The notes under the pieces: generated by a model | Database searches by the model: none | What the model saw: the letters and a program-made list of their open reading frames with translations, nothing else | Told to the model about the DNA's origin: nothing | Position numbers and translations under genes: made by a program | Shown here: piece by piece, positions 26,172 to 34,322 of the stretch | Numbering within the stretch: position 1 is the stretch's first letter | Layout of the letters: every line of letters starts with the position of its first letter | Assembly (NCBI GenBank): GCA_050742975.1 | Contig: JBOGDQ010000085.1 | Span: 1 to 52,402, forward strand | DNA length: 52,402 nt | Direction of reading: 5' to 3' | Origin: JBDTGE01 sp050742975 | GTDB lineage: Bacteria > Actinomycetota > Actinomycetes > Mycobacteriales > Jatrophihabitantaceae

Positions 26172-27419
26172 TTAAACGCCGACGACCGAGATACCGGCCC
26201 ACAGCCCCACCGTCCCGAGCACGAGCAGCACAGGAACGGTCAGACCACCGAGCAGATGAAACTCGCGCGCGTCCGGCCGGTCCTGCGCAGGCAACAACCT
26301 GCGCCAGAGCAGCGTCGCAAGCGAGCCGCCGTAGGTAGAGTTCGGCCCGACGTTAACACCGATCAACGCGGCCAGGATCAGCGCCGAGCTGCCCGGGACG
26401 AGGGAGATGAGCACGAGTGTCGCCGGCAGGTTGTTGAGCACGTTCGCCAGGATCGCCGCGATGAACGTGAAGGCCAGCAGAGCCCACAGCGATGTCCCGT
26501 GCGGCACGAGGTGCGACAGCGCCGAACCGAGGCCGTGCTGAACGACGCCGTCGACGACGATCGCAAGGGCGAACACGAACGCACAGAAGCCGGGACTCGC
26601 CTCCGTCGCCAGCCGCATCACGCTGACATCGCGACGGGCGACGCGCGGCCCCAACAGCAGCACGCAGCCGCCGACCGCCGCCCAGGCGACGGCAACGTGC
26701 ACCGACGACAGCAGCACGAAGCCGACAACGGTCAGCGCAAGCACGATCAGTGCGTAGCGCGGAGCGGCCGGGTGGGTAGCCGTCGCGGGTTCGACCGAGC
26801 GCGGCAGGTCTCGCCGGAAGAACAGCCGCAGCCCCAACCACTCGCCGCTGCAGACGACGATCCACGGAAGCACCATCAGCGCCGCGAACCGGCCGAACGA
26901 CAGCCCGCACGCGGTGAATGCCAGCAGGTTCGTCAGGTTGGACACCGGAAGCAGCAGCGAGCCACTGTTGGCCAGTCGTGTGCACACGTACGCGTGCGGC
27001 TTGGCAGGAACGCCGAGGCGAGCCGTGATGGCAAGGACGACCGGCGTCAGCAGCACGACCGTCGCGTCGAGGGTGAGTACGGCCGTCACCGAGGCCGCGA
27101 GGACGACCACCAGTACGAGCAATCGCCGCGGCCGCGCGTCACTCGCCCGCGCCGCGACCGAGCCGAGGTAGTCGAACACGCCGTCCTCGGCGCACAGATG
27201 ACCGAACACGAGAATCGCGGCGAGGAATCCGACGGTCGGCCCGAGCTTCCCCAGTGTCCGCCAGGCGTCGTGAGCCGGGACGATCCCGGTCAGGACGACC
27301 AGCCCCGCGGCCGGAGCGGCCACGACGCCCTCGCTCAACCCGAACGGACGGCCGATGGCGACGGCAAGAGTCAACGCCAGCAGGACGATCGAGATGATCT
27401 CGGCGGGGGCTCCGTGCAC
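26172..27419 (-). CDS. ArsB/NhaD-superfamily ion transporter (arsenite-efflux-like permease)
   Basis: The 415-residue protein has about 11-12 membrane helices, starting at GTG 27419 (VHGAPAEIISIVLLALTLAV). Conserved segments are LDATVVLLTPVVLAI, SLLLPVSNLTNLLAF, FTFIAAILANVLNNLPATLV and IGVNVGPNSTYGGSLATLLW, the paired re-entrant halves of the IT superfamily. This is closest to ArsB-type arsenite/antimonite exporters, but no ArsR, ArsA or ArsC gene is near, so the ion is not certain. It lies 11 bases from the VOC gene upstream and is probably co-transcribed with it. Confidence 0.82.
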   Translation of the reverse strand: MHGAPAEIISIVLLALTLAVAIGRPFGLSEGVVAAPAAGLVVLTGIVPAHDAWRTLGKLGPTVGFLAAILVFGHLCAEDGVFDYLGSVAARASDARPRRLLVLVVVLAASVTAVLTLDATVVLLTPVVLAITARLGVPAKPHAYVCTRLANSGSLLLPVSNLTNLLAFTACGLSFGRFAALMVLPWIVVCSGEWLGLRLFFRRDLPRSVEPATATHPAAPRYALIVLALTVVGFVLLSSVHVAVAWAAVGGCVLLLGPRVARRDVSVMRLATEASPGFCAFVFALAIVVDGVVQHGLGSALSHLVPHGTSLWALLAFTFIAAILANVLNNLPATLVLISLVPGSSALILAALIGVNVGPNSTYGGSLATLLWRRLLPAQDRPDAREFHLLGGLTVPVLLVLGTVGLWAGISVVGV

Positions 27420-27430
27420 GTCGGCGCGCG

Positions 27431-27961
27431 CTACTCGGCGTCGCCGGCGAGCAGTGTCGTGCCTTCGAAGACGCCGAGCGACTCGTGGTAGAGCTCGATG
27501 CCCATCCCGTTCGGGTCGCGGAAGTAGAGGCTGTCGTCGGCTCCCCTGTCCGGGCCCAGGTACTCGATCTCCGCCGCCTCGAGCTTGGCCTTGGCTGCCG
27601 CGAACTGCTCCGCCGACACCGAGATCGCCAGGTGCTGAAGCGCGCCGATCGTCTCGTGGAACTCCGGATGGTCGTGGCCGGGGAAGTCGAAGAAGCCGAG
27701 CAGGTTGCGGTTGCCGATGTCGAAGAAGAAGTGACTGGACCCGATGTAGTCGCGATTCTCGACCAGCTCCACCAGCGGGAACCCCAGCAGGCCTTGGTAG
27801 AAGCGGATCGTCTGCTCGACGTCCCTGCAGATGAACGCCGCATGGTGCACACCGCGGGCCGTGCTGACCGGGCGGGCATCGATCGGCTGCAGGTACGTCG
27901 TCCGCAGTTGTTCGCGGCGCGCACGGATTGTGGCGAGGTCGTCGCCGGTGGGTTCTGGCAT
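27431..27961 (-). CDS. VOC-superfamily (glyoxalase/ring-cleavage dioxygenase fold) protein
   Basis: The 176-residue protein has one full VOC module: GVHHAAFICRDVEQTIRFYQ, then LQHLAISV, and RDPNGMGIELYHESLG, giving the usual His/Glu metal ligands. ATG 27961 is preceded by a strong AGGAGG. Members include glyoxalases, fosfomycin resistance proteins and extradiol dioxygenases; the substrate is unknown here. The first 35 residues (MPEPTGDDLATIRARREQLR) form a helical extension. It probably forms an operon with the ArsB-like permease, which suggests a role in handling a toxic compound, but that is only inference. Confidence 0.85.
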   Translation of the reverse strand: MPEPTGDDLATIRARREQLRTTYLQPIDARPVSTARGVHHAAFICRDVEQTIRFYQGLLGFPLVELVENRDYIGSSHFFFDIGNRNLLGFFDFPGHDHPEFHETIGALQHLAISVSAEQFAAAKAKLEAAEIEYLGPDRGADDSLYFRDPNGMGIELYHESLGVFEGTTLLAGDAE

Positions 27962-28016
27962 AGGGCACCTCCTCGAGGTGAGGTTACGGCCTCGCTTCGC
28001 GTAGCATTCGGCTCGC

Positions 28017-28422
28017 GACGGACGAGTCGACCGGGCGACCGCGTCGGGATCGAGAGATCCCGCCGAGGAAAGTCCGGGCTCCATAGGACAGGGTGGTTGC
28101 TAACGGCAACCCGGGGTGACCCGCGGGACAGTGCCACAGAGAACAGACCGCCAGCAGGTTCGCCTGCTGGTAAGGGTGAAACGGCGGTGTAAGAGACCAC
28201 CAGCGTCGCGAGTGATCGTGGCGGCTAGGTAAACCCCACCCGGAGCAAGGTCAAGAGGATCACCTGGGAAACCAGGAGATCTGCGCAGGCGTTCGAGGGC
28301 GGCCCGCCCGAGCCTGCGGGTAGACCGCTGGAGCCTGTCGGCAACGGCAGGCCGAGATGGATGGTCGCCGCCGGCGCGAAGCGTCGGCACAGGACCCGGC
28401 TTACAGGTTGACTCGTCCGTCG
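28017..28422 (+). ncRNA. rnpB: RNase P RNA, bacterial type A
   Basis: The catalytic RNA that trims tRNA 5' ends. Diagnostic blocks occur in order: GAGGAAAGTCCGGGCTCC (from 28065), ACAGAGAACAGACCGCC, GGGTGAAACGGCGGTGTAAG, AGACCACCAGC, and near the end GAGATGGATGG and GGACCCGGCTTACAGG. The ends pair: GACGGACGAGTC from 28017 with GACTCGTCCGTC from 28410, forming helix P1. The length of about 406 nt fits actinobacterial RNase P RNA. It is divergent from the VOC gene. Exact ends are set only by the P1 pairing. Confidence 0.95.
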
Positions 28423-28836
28423 CCTCGCCGCCGGGACGCAAACTCATCGGCGGCGCACGGCGAACGTGTCGCAGTCCATCGCATGCGTGCGTCGCATCGA
28501 TCGTGGGTTGGTCCGCGTAGTCGAACGACTGCAGTGGATGCGCGCACGCGCAATGTGCGCAACGATGCGTGCATGACCAGTCGTGAGCACGCAGGTAAGT
28601 TCGCGTTTCGCACTGCATACCTGCGCATGCGTCCTTGGGGAGGATCTCGGGTGAACATGCTTACGGCAAAAGGGATTCCGCGTGGAAGGACGGTGAGGGA
28701 TCGCGCGATGACCAGCTGATGCCGAAAGTGCGCGCGCACGACGCAACGGCGTGTTGTGTTGACGTCGTACCCGCGGCATCGTCCACTTGATCGCAGCGAA
28801 TGAACATTCGCTGACGGCTGCCGAGGAGGCAAACGC
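28423..28836. other. Gap between rnpB and the H1-like gene, no convincing gene
   Basis: No reading frame here looks like a protein; those that exist are short and have no ribosome binding site. The stretch 28480-28640 is rich in alternating TGCG/CGCA steps, including TGCGCGCACGCGCAATGTG, which could favour Z-DNA. A palindrome lies at 28797-28810. The gap probably holds the promoter region of the H1-like gene. Confidence 0.6.
28797..28810. promoter_or_regulatory. SOS-box-like palindrome upstream of H1-like gene
   Basis: CGAATGAACATTCG is a 14-bp palindrome of the form CGAAT-N4-ATTCG, one step in each half from the actinobacterial LexA box CGAAC-N4-GTTCG. It ends 26 bases before the ATG of the H1-like gene. 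LexA control is only a guess, and another dimeric regulator is equally possible. Confidence 0.35.
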
Positions 28837-29163
28837 ATGACCGCACCGAGAAGGGCTGCAGCGAAGAAAGCAGCCAAGCGAGCTCCGGCCAAGAAGGCCG
28901 CGGCCAAGAAGGCTCCGGCGAGGAAGGCCGCAGCCAAGAAGGCCGCAGCGAAGAAGGCGCCGGCGAAGCGCGCTGTTGCCGCGAAGAAGGCACCGGCGAA
29001 GAAGGCTGCCGCGAAGAAGACGACTGCGCGTAAGGCGGCCAAGAAGGCGCCGGCCAAGCGGGCTGTTGCCGCGAAGAAGGCACCGGCCAGGAAGGCTGCC
29101 GCGACGAAGGCACCGGCGCGTAAGTCGGCGGCCAGGAAGGCTCCGGCCAAGCGCGCACGCTGA
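28837..29163 (+). CDS. Histone H1-like Lys/Ala-rich DNA-binding protein
   Basis: The 108-residue protein is almost only Ala, Lys, Pro and Arg, built of units such as APAKKAAAKKAPARKAAAKK. It resembles the C-terminal tails of mycobacterial HupB and bacterial H1-like proteins that coat or compact DNA. It lacks the folded HU domain, so it is a tail-only protein. The ATG follows GAGGAGG by 7 bases, a strong site. The repeats in the protein make the gene itself repetitive, which could allow length changes by slippage. An RNB-domain nuclease gene starts 24 bases after it. Confidence 0.85.
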   Translation: MTAPRRAAAKKAAKRAPAKKAAAKKAPARKAAAKKAAAKKAPAKRAVAAKKAPAKKAAAKKTTARKAAKKAPAKRAVAAKKAPARKAAATKAPARKSAARKAPAKRAR

Positions 29164-29187
29164 CTGCGAGACGTTCGCAGCCAGCTG

Positions 29188-30603
29188 ATGAGTTCGCACA
29201 GGGTCGCCGGCGCACCTCTCGACTTCGCCGCACTACGCGAGGAGTTGGAGGTGCCCGGCGATTTTGCGTCTGCGGTGCAGGACGAAGCCGAGTGGTCGGC
29301 CAAGCACGTCGCCCTGCCTCACGAGGACGCGAGCGAGATCCCCTTCGTCACCGTCGATCCTGCCGGCAGCAGGGATCTCGACCAGGCCGTGCACATCGCT
29401 CGGGCCGACGGCGGGTATCTCGTCAGCTACGCGATCGCCGACGTCGCCTCGTTCGTGAAACCTGGTTCGGCACTGGACGAGGAGACCCAGCGTCGCGGCG
29501 CGACCCTCTACTTTCCAGACATCCGCGTCCCGCTGCACCCGCCGGTGCTCAGCGAAGGGGCAGCGAGCCTGCTGCCGGACCAGCTCCGCCCGGCCGTGCT
29601 GTGGCGGATCGGTCTCGATGCGATCGGTGAGGTGCGCAGCATCGATGTGCGTCGTGCGCGGGTACGCAGCGTGCAGCAACTCGACTACGACGTCCTGCAG
29701 AAGTTGCTGGATGCCGGTAAGGCACCCGATGCCGTCGCGCTGCTGGACGAGGTCGGCAAGCTGCGCCTCACGCTCGCGCGCGGGCGGCACGCGATAGACC
29801 TCGACGTGCCGGAGCAGATCGTCGAGCGGGACGGTGCCGGCACGTGGCAGATCGCGCTGCGCGAACCGCTGCCGGTGGAGTCCTACAACGCGCAGCTCTC
29901 GCTGCTCACCGGCATGTGCGCGGCCACGCTCATGCTCGACGCATCCTGCGGCATCCTGCGGACGGTCCCGCCGCCGGAGGCCGGCTCGGTCGAGGCGCTG
30001 AAGCGAGCCGCGCACGCGCTCGGCGTCGACTGGCCGGACGGGGCCGCTCCCGGTGACGTGCTGGCCAAGCTCGATCGCTCGAACAGTCGGCACGTCGCGT
30101 TCATCGAGCACGCGGTCGCACTGCTGCGCGGCGCCGGCTACACGAGCTTCGACGGCACGTCACCCGAGCAGCCGCTGCACGCGGGAATCGCCGCGCCGTA
30201 CGCACACGTCACCGCACCACTACGCCGGCTCGTCGATCGTTATGGCAGCGAAGTCTGCCTGGCCGTGCACGCCGGTCGACCCGTACCGCGCTGGGTGCTG
30301 GAGCGCCTCCCGCAACTACCGGACGAGATGGCAGCTGCCGACCGTCGCGCGCACGAGGTCGATCGCGCCGTGATCGACATGACCGAGGCGTGGTTGCTGT
30401 CGAGCCGGGTCGGGCAGTCCTTCCCGGCCACCGTCATCGACGCGAACGCGCACTCCGGCACCATCGTGATCGACGACCCCGCGGTACGCGCCCGCTGCGA
30501 AGGAGCACGCCTACCCGTAGGCGAAAAGATCCAAGCCAAACTGATCGAAGCCGACCTGGCCAAGCGAGCCGTCCGCTTCGAGGCACAGGGCAAGCGGAAC
30601 TAA
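29188..30603 (+). CDS. RNB-domain exoribonuclease (RNase II/R family, compact form)
   Basis: The 471-residue protein has the RNB catalytic block IPFVTVDPAGSRDLDQAVHI with metal ligands at Asp57, Asp63 and Asp65, then YAIADVASFVKPGSALDEET, TLYFPDIRVPLHPPVLSEGA and AGIAAPYAHVTAPLRRLVDR. It degrades single-stranded RNA 3' to 5'. It lacks the N-terminal cold-shock domains and any clear C-terminal S1 domain, so it is shorter than RNase R (about 700-800). This short form is usual in actinomycetes. No clear Shine-Dalgarno site lies before ATG 29188; coupling to the H1-like gene is possible. Confidence 0.9.
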   Translation: MSSHRVAGAPLDFAALREELEVPGDFASAVQDEAEWSAKHVALPHEDASEIPFVTVDPAGSRDLDQAVHIARADGGYLVSYAIADVASFVKPGSALDEETQRRGATLYFPDIRVPLHPPVLSEGAASLLPDQLRPAVLWRIGLDAIGEVRSIDVRRARVRSVQQLDYDVLQKLLDAGKAPDAVALLDEVGKLRLTLARGRHAIDLDVPEQIVERDGAGTWQIALREPLPVESYNAQLSLLTGMCAATLMLDASCGILRTVPPPEAGSVEALKRAAHALGVDWPDGAAPGDVLAKLDRSNSRHVAFIEHAVALLRGAGYTSFDGTSPEQPLHAGIAAPYAHVTAPLRRLVDRYGSEVCLAVHAGRPVPRWVLERLPQLPDEMAAADRRAHEVDRAVIDMTEAWLLSSRVGQSFPATVIDANAHSGTIVIDDPAVRARCEGARLPVGEKIQAKLIEADLAKRAVRFEAQGKRN

Positions 30604-30617
30604 CGCAACTACAGAGC

Positions 30618-30731
30618 GGTGAGAATCCCGGCGGAGCCCTACGCAACCACCACCGGCCGCAGGTCGCGACGAAGTCGGGTGTCGATCCCCGTGACCACCC
30701 CGAGCTTGCGAGTGGGTGGCGCGGGGATCGA
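30618..30731. repeat. Interspersed hairpin repeat, copy A
   Basis: Box 1 (30618-30678) contains GAGAATCCCGGCGGAGCC and ends in GCGACGAAGTCG. Box 2 (30683-30730) is a hairpin with arms CGATCCCCG/CGGGGATCG and CCACCC/GGGTGG around CGAGCTTGCGAG. Both boxes recur nearly unchanged, in reverse, at 39221-39335, and box 1 recurs at 37730-37790. Copy A lies between the convergent RNB and panB stops, where a bidirectional terminator would be expected. Confidence 0.8.
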
Positions 30732-30776
30732 GGGTGGCCCTCAACAGATCGGCGGCGCAGCGACCCGCCGGCGGCC

Positions 30777-31622
30777 CTAAATGTATGAGTGCTCCGTTGA
30801 GGGGTAGGTGCCGCTGCGGACTTCGTCGCTGTAGCGGGTGGCGGCGTCGTGCAGCACCGCACCCACGTCGGCGAACTCCTTGACGAACTTCGCCGGCTTG
30901 CCGCTGGAGGAGGGGTCGCGCAGACCGGCCATGTCCTGCCAGACCAGCACCTGCGCGTCGCATGACGGCCCGGCGCCGATCCCGATGGTGGGAATATGCA
31001 GCGTCTTGGTCACCTGCGCTGCGACCTCGGAGGGCACCACCTCGAGCACCACCGCGAACGCCCCGGCGTGCTGCATTGCCTTGGCGTCCTGCAGCAGGCG
31101 GTGCGCAGCCTCGTCGCCGCGACCTTGCACCCGGTAGCCGCCGAACGCGTTCACCGACTGCGGGGTCAGTCCGATGTGCGCCATCACCGGGATCCCGGCC
31201 GCGACGAGCGCTTCGACCTGCGGGACGACACGCTGCCCGCCCTCGAGCTTGATCGCCTGCGCTCCGCCTTCCTTCATGAAGCGCGATGCGGTGTCCAGTG
31301 CCTGCGCCGCAGAGGCCTGGTACGAACCGAACGGCAGATCACCGACGACCAGCGCGCGCTTGGTCCCGCGGACGACGCCGCGGACGAGGGGCAGTAGTTC
31401 GTCGACGGTCACCGGGACCGTCGTGTCGTAGCCGTAGACGACGTTCGCCGCCGAGTCGCCGACGAGCAGCACCGGGATGCCGGCCTCGTCGAAGACGCGG
31501 GCCGTCGAGTAGTCGTAGGCGGTGAGCATCGGCCAGCGTTCGCCGCGCTCCTTCGCCGCTTGCAGGTCGCGGATCGTGATCCGCCGGTTGGCCACGCCGC
31601 CGTACAGGCTGGGCTGGGTCAT
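30777..31622 (-). CDS. panB: 3-methyl-2-oxobutanoate hydroxymethyltransferase (ketopantoate synthase)
   Basis: The 281-residue Mg2+-dependent barrel enzyme makes ketopantoate from ketoisovalerate with methylene-tetrahydrofolate, the first committed step to pantothenate and CoA. Motifs are MLTAYDYSTARVFDEAGIPV, LLVGDSAANVVYGYDTT, AIKLEGGQRV, PVMAHIGLTPQSVNAFGGYR and PTIGIGAGPSCDAQVLVWQD. It is near M. tuberculosis PanB in length. A good GGGAGG site 64 bases upstream drives a different frame (ATG 31677) that overlaps the panB start. panB lies near nadE and glnA2/glnE, as in other actinomycetes. Confidence 0.95.
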   Translation of the reverse strand: MTQPSLYGGVANRRITIRDLQAAKERGERWPMLTAYDYSTARVFDEAGIPVLLVGDSAANVVYGYDTTVPVTVDELLPLVRGVVRGTKRALVVGDLPFGSYQASAAQALDTASRFMKEGGAQAIKLEGGQRVVPQVEALVAAGIPVMAHIGLTPQSVNAFGGYRVQGRGDEAAHRLLQDAKAMQHAGAFAVVLEVVPSEVAAQVTKTLHIPTIGIGAGPSCDAQVLVWQDMAGLRDPSSSGKPAKFVKEFADVGAVLHDAATRYSDEVRSGTYPSTEHSYI

Positions 31623-31739
31623 CGGTCTGCCTCACTTCTCTCCTCGGGGCCGGCTCTCCGGTCCCCGGGCACGTCATGTGGACCTCCCAATCGTGCTCTC
31701 TCTTCGCGCTGTTGTCGCCACCGGAGGCGGAGACGATTC

Positions 31740-34322
31740 TCACGCCCGCAGCAGATCAGCGGACCCGATGCGGTCAAGCAGCCGCTGCAGCGCCCAGGTT
31801 CCCAGCACGGCTGCCCCGAGCAGCGCCGTGCCGGTCGCGGCCAGGGCGACGACCGGCGCCGGCAGGTCGGGAGCCGGTGGCAGCCTCGGATAGGCGTCCG
31901 TCAACCGGTAGACGAGCGCCACCGCGCCCATCGCCAGCCCGGCACCGAGCGTCCAGCTCACCACGAGCAGGGTGGCGAGTTCGATAGCGATCGAACGGCG
32001 GTGGCCGGCCCGGCTGAGTCCCATCCGGCGGGCGAGCCGGTAACTCAGCGCCCGCCGTCGTGTCTGCGCGGTGAACGCGAACGTCAGGCCGGCGAAGGCG
32101 ACCAGGCCGGTCAGGTAGGCCAGTGCCTGCAGGTAGCCGAAAATCCAGGTCACCGGCCGCAGCCCGGTGTTGTCCAGGAACGTCTTCGTGGTGATCTCGT
32201 AGTTCGACTCGACGCCGTCGTGCGTGAGCGCACCGAGCGCAGCCGACACCGTCGTCGTCGTCGTCCAGAGCTCCTCGGTCCGGTCCGTCATAGGTGCGAG
32301 CGGGGGAAGGGCGTTGCGATTCACGACCAGCAGCGGCGCGAACGGATTGCGCAGGCCGGGGAAGCTCGACCTCGTCCCGACGATGTGCAACGGGACGCTC
32401 ACCGATCTGATCTGCACGTGGGTGACGGGCGTGCCGGCCGGAGCGTTCACCAGCAGCGCCGCGACGGGACCGGCGTCCGCGGTGAGCCGGTCGGTCAGCC
32501 CGCGAAGCTGCGCACCGTTGAATGCGAACGATGAGAACGTGGCCGGATCGATCGCCATCACCTGCACCGCGGTTCCGCCGTCGATGTGCGGATCGGCCTG
32601 GATCATGCTCACGATCGTCCCGTTGCCGTCCACGTCCGGCGTGGAGCCCGGTGCCGCGAGGGTGCCGAACGCGAAGTCCGCGCCGACGTTGGTCCCGTAC
32701 TTGGCGCGGACGTCGGCGGACGTCGATCCGCTCAGCGCGGACGAGTAGACGAGGACGCCGACGGGGAGCGCGACGCCGATCAGGACGCCGATCGCCACGG
32801 CCGGCGTCCCGGACAGCCGGCGCAGCGCCAGGTAGCCGGCGGACGGCAGCCGCCGCGCGAGCGGTCCGGACCGGCTCAGGGCCAGCCCACCCGCCCGTCC
32901 GAGCAGGAGCACCGCGCCGGTGAGCGCGAGCAGCGGGAACGCGAGCACCAGCGGGCTGACCTGCACGGTCGCCTTGACGATGTGCACCGCGCCGCGGTCC
33001 CGGACGAGCCGGAACACCAGCACGCTCGCGGCGACGAGAGCGAGCTCCCACGGGATGTGCCGGATCCACCGGGTCCGGCGCACCGCGCGGGCCACGCGGT
33101 CGGACGGGACCGTGCGCGCCCCGGTCAGCCCGACGGCGAGCAGCGCGGCGAGGCCCACCAGCGCGGACAGCCCGAGCGCCGTCCAGGGCGCACCCGGCTC
33201 CAGCAACGGCGACGGGCCGAGGGCGCGCACCAGGACGAGGGCCAGCAGCCAGCCGCCAATCGTGCCCACGGCGAGCGCCGGCCCGGTCTCCAGCACCGCC
33301 TTGACGCCGAGCGCGACGCGTCCCACCCCACGCGAGCTGAGCAGGACGAGCTCACGCCGGCGCCGCAGTCCCCAGAAGGCACCCGCCGCGGCGACCAGCA
33401 ACGCGGCGACCAGCGTGCCGGCCAGGTCGATCGGCACGACGGGACCGGCCAGGCCGGTACGGACCCGATCGGCCTTGGCCAGCAGGTACGGCAGGTCCGA
33501 GGTGCCGCGGTAGTGCGGCACCGTGAGCACGGCCAGGGCCTGGTCGCCCGCAGCCAGCGCCGCCCTCGCCTGCGGCACCGTCTGCGCGGAAACGGGGACG
33601 GGCGCGTACCAGGTCGCGTCCACGGTCTGCGCGGTGGCGAGGAACGTCGGCAGATCGGTCAGGAACATCGGGGCCGGCTGGTTGAACGGCGTGGGCACGA
33701 GCTGGCTGCTCCAGGTGCACCAGTACCGCGGCAGCTGGAACAGTGGTGTGAACGCCGACGGTGCGAGGTCGCGGTACACGCCGGCGACGCGTGCGTGACC
33801 GGTCCCTAGCGGCAGCATCGAGCCGGGGCGGGTGGCGTGTGCCGCCGCGAACGACTGCGGCACCCACACGCCGGTCCCTCCGGCCGATGCCACGAGCTGG
33901 ACATGGGACAGCGCGCCGGGCCGGGCGAACAGCAGTGCCCCCGCGGGCGGGCCACCGGCCACCGACACGTAACTCGTCGCGACGAGGTAGGGGTCCGGCA
34001 GCCCGGACGAGGTCATCGCCGATCGCACGGCGGGGTCGCCGCGGCGCAGGCCCGCCGGCGACTGCTCGGCGGACGCGTACTGCGTCGGGCCGAGGTCGTT
34101 GGTGATCCCCGGCTGCGAGGACTCAGGACACTCCAGCCCGGCTTCGTTGTGGAGCGCGGCCGTCCCGGTCGAGGCGAGGAACAGAACGCCGGACGACGCG
34201 GCCATCGACAGGATGGCCGCGGCCAGCAGGCAGGACACGAATACGCCCGGGCTCCTCAGGAGCAGCAGCAACGGCGCGCGCCGCCACGGCGAGGTTGCCA
34301 ATGCGGTGCGGCCGGCGAGCAT
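31740..34322 (-). CDS. MacB/FtsX-like ABC transporter permease
   Basis: The 860-residue protein has an N-terminal helix (VFVSCLLAAAILSMAASSGV), a large outside domain, a central helix cluster with two FtsX-type halves, a second outside domain and three C-terminal helices. It starts at ATG 34322 in a TGATG junction with the nadE stop, so it is coupled to NAD synthetase. It has no ATPase next to it. It is clearly paralogous to the permease at 39410-42025 (shared blocks RAPLLLL, ASSGVLFL and CPESS-P-T), which does have two ATPases. It may use those ATPases. Substrate is unknown. Confidence 0.8.
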   Translation of the reverse strand: MLAGRTALATSPWRRAPLLLLLRSPGVFVSCLLAAAILSMAASSGVLFLASTGTAALHNEAGLECPESSQPGITNDLGPTQYASAEQSPAGLRRGDPAVRSAMTSSGLPDPYLVATSYVSVAGGPPAGALLFARPGALSHVQLVASAGGTGVWVPQSFAAAHATRPGSMLPLGTGHARVAGVYRDLAPSAFTPLFQLPRYWCTWSSQLVPTPFNQPAPMFLTDLPTFLATAQTVDATWYAPVPVSAQTVPQARAALAAGDQALAVLTVPHYRGTSDLPYLLAKADRVRTGLAGPVVPIDLAGTLVAALLVAAAGAFWGLRRRRELVLLSSRGVGRVALGVKAVLETGPALAVGTIGGWLLALVLVRALGPSPLLEPGAPWTALGLSALVGLAALLAVGLTGARTVPSDRVARAVRRTRWIRHIPWELALVAASVLVFRLVRDRGAVHIVKATVQVSPLVLAFPLLALTGAVLLLGRAGGLALSRSGPLARRLPSAGYLALRRLSGTPAVAIGVLIGVALPVGVLVYSSALSGSTSADVRAKYGTNVGADFAFGTLAAPGSTPDVDGNGTIVSMIQADPHIDGGTAVQVMAIDPATFSSFAFNGAQLRGLTDRLTADAGPVAALLVNAPAGTPVTHVQIRSVSVPLHIVGTRSSFPGLRNPFAPLLVVNRNALPPLAPMTDRTEELWTTTTTVSAALGALTHDGVESNYEITTKTFLDNTGLRPVTWIFGYLQALAYLTGLVAFAGLTFAFTAQTRRRALSYRLARRMGLSRAGHRRSIAIELATLLVVSWTLGAGLAMGAVALVYRLTDAYPRLPPAPDLPAPVVALAATGTALLGAAVLGTWALQRLLDRIGSADLLRA

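Noticed and set aside
26172..27419. Arsenic resistance operon
   Set aside because: Only an ArsB-like permease is present; no ArsR, ArsC or ArsA homologue is near.
28572..28719. Possible 48-residue gene after rnpB
   Set aside because: No ribosome binding site, no relatives recognised and overlaps the alternating tract.
28837..29163. Short repeats that could be taken for a CRISPR or satellite
   Set aside because: The repeats encode PAKKA-type units in one frame with a ribosome site; unit lengths vary and there are no spacers.
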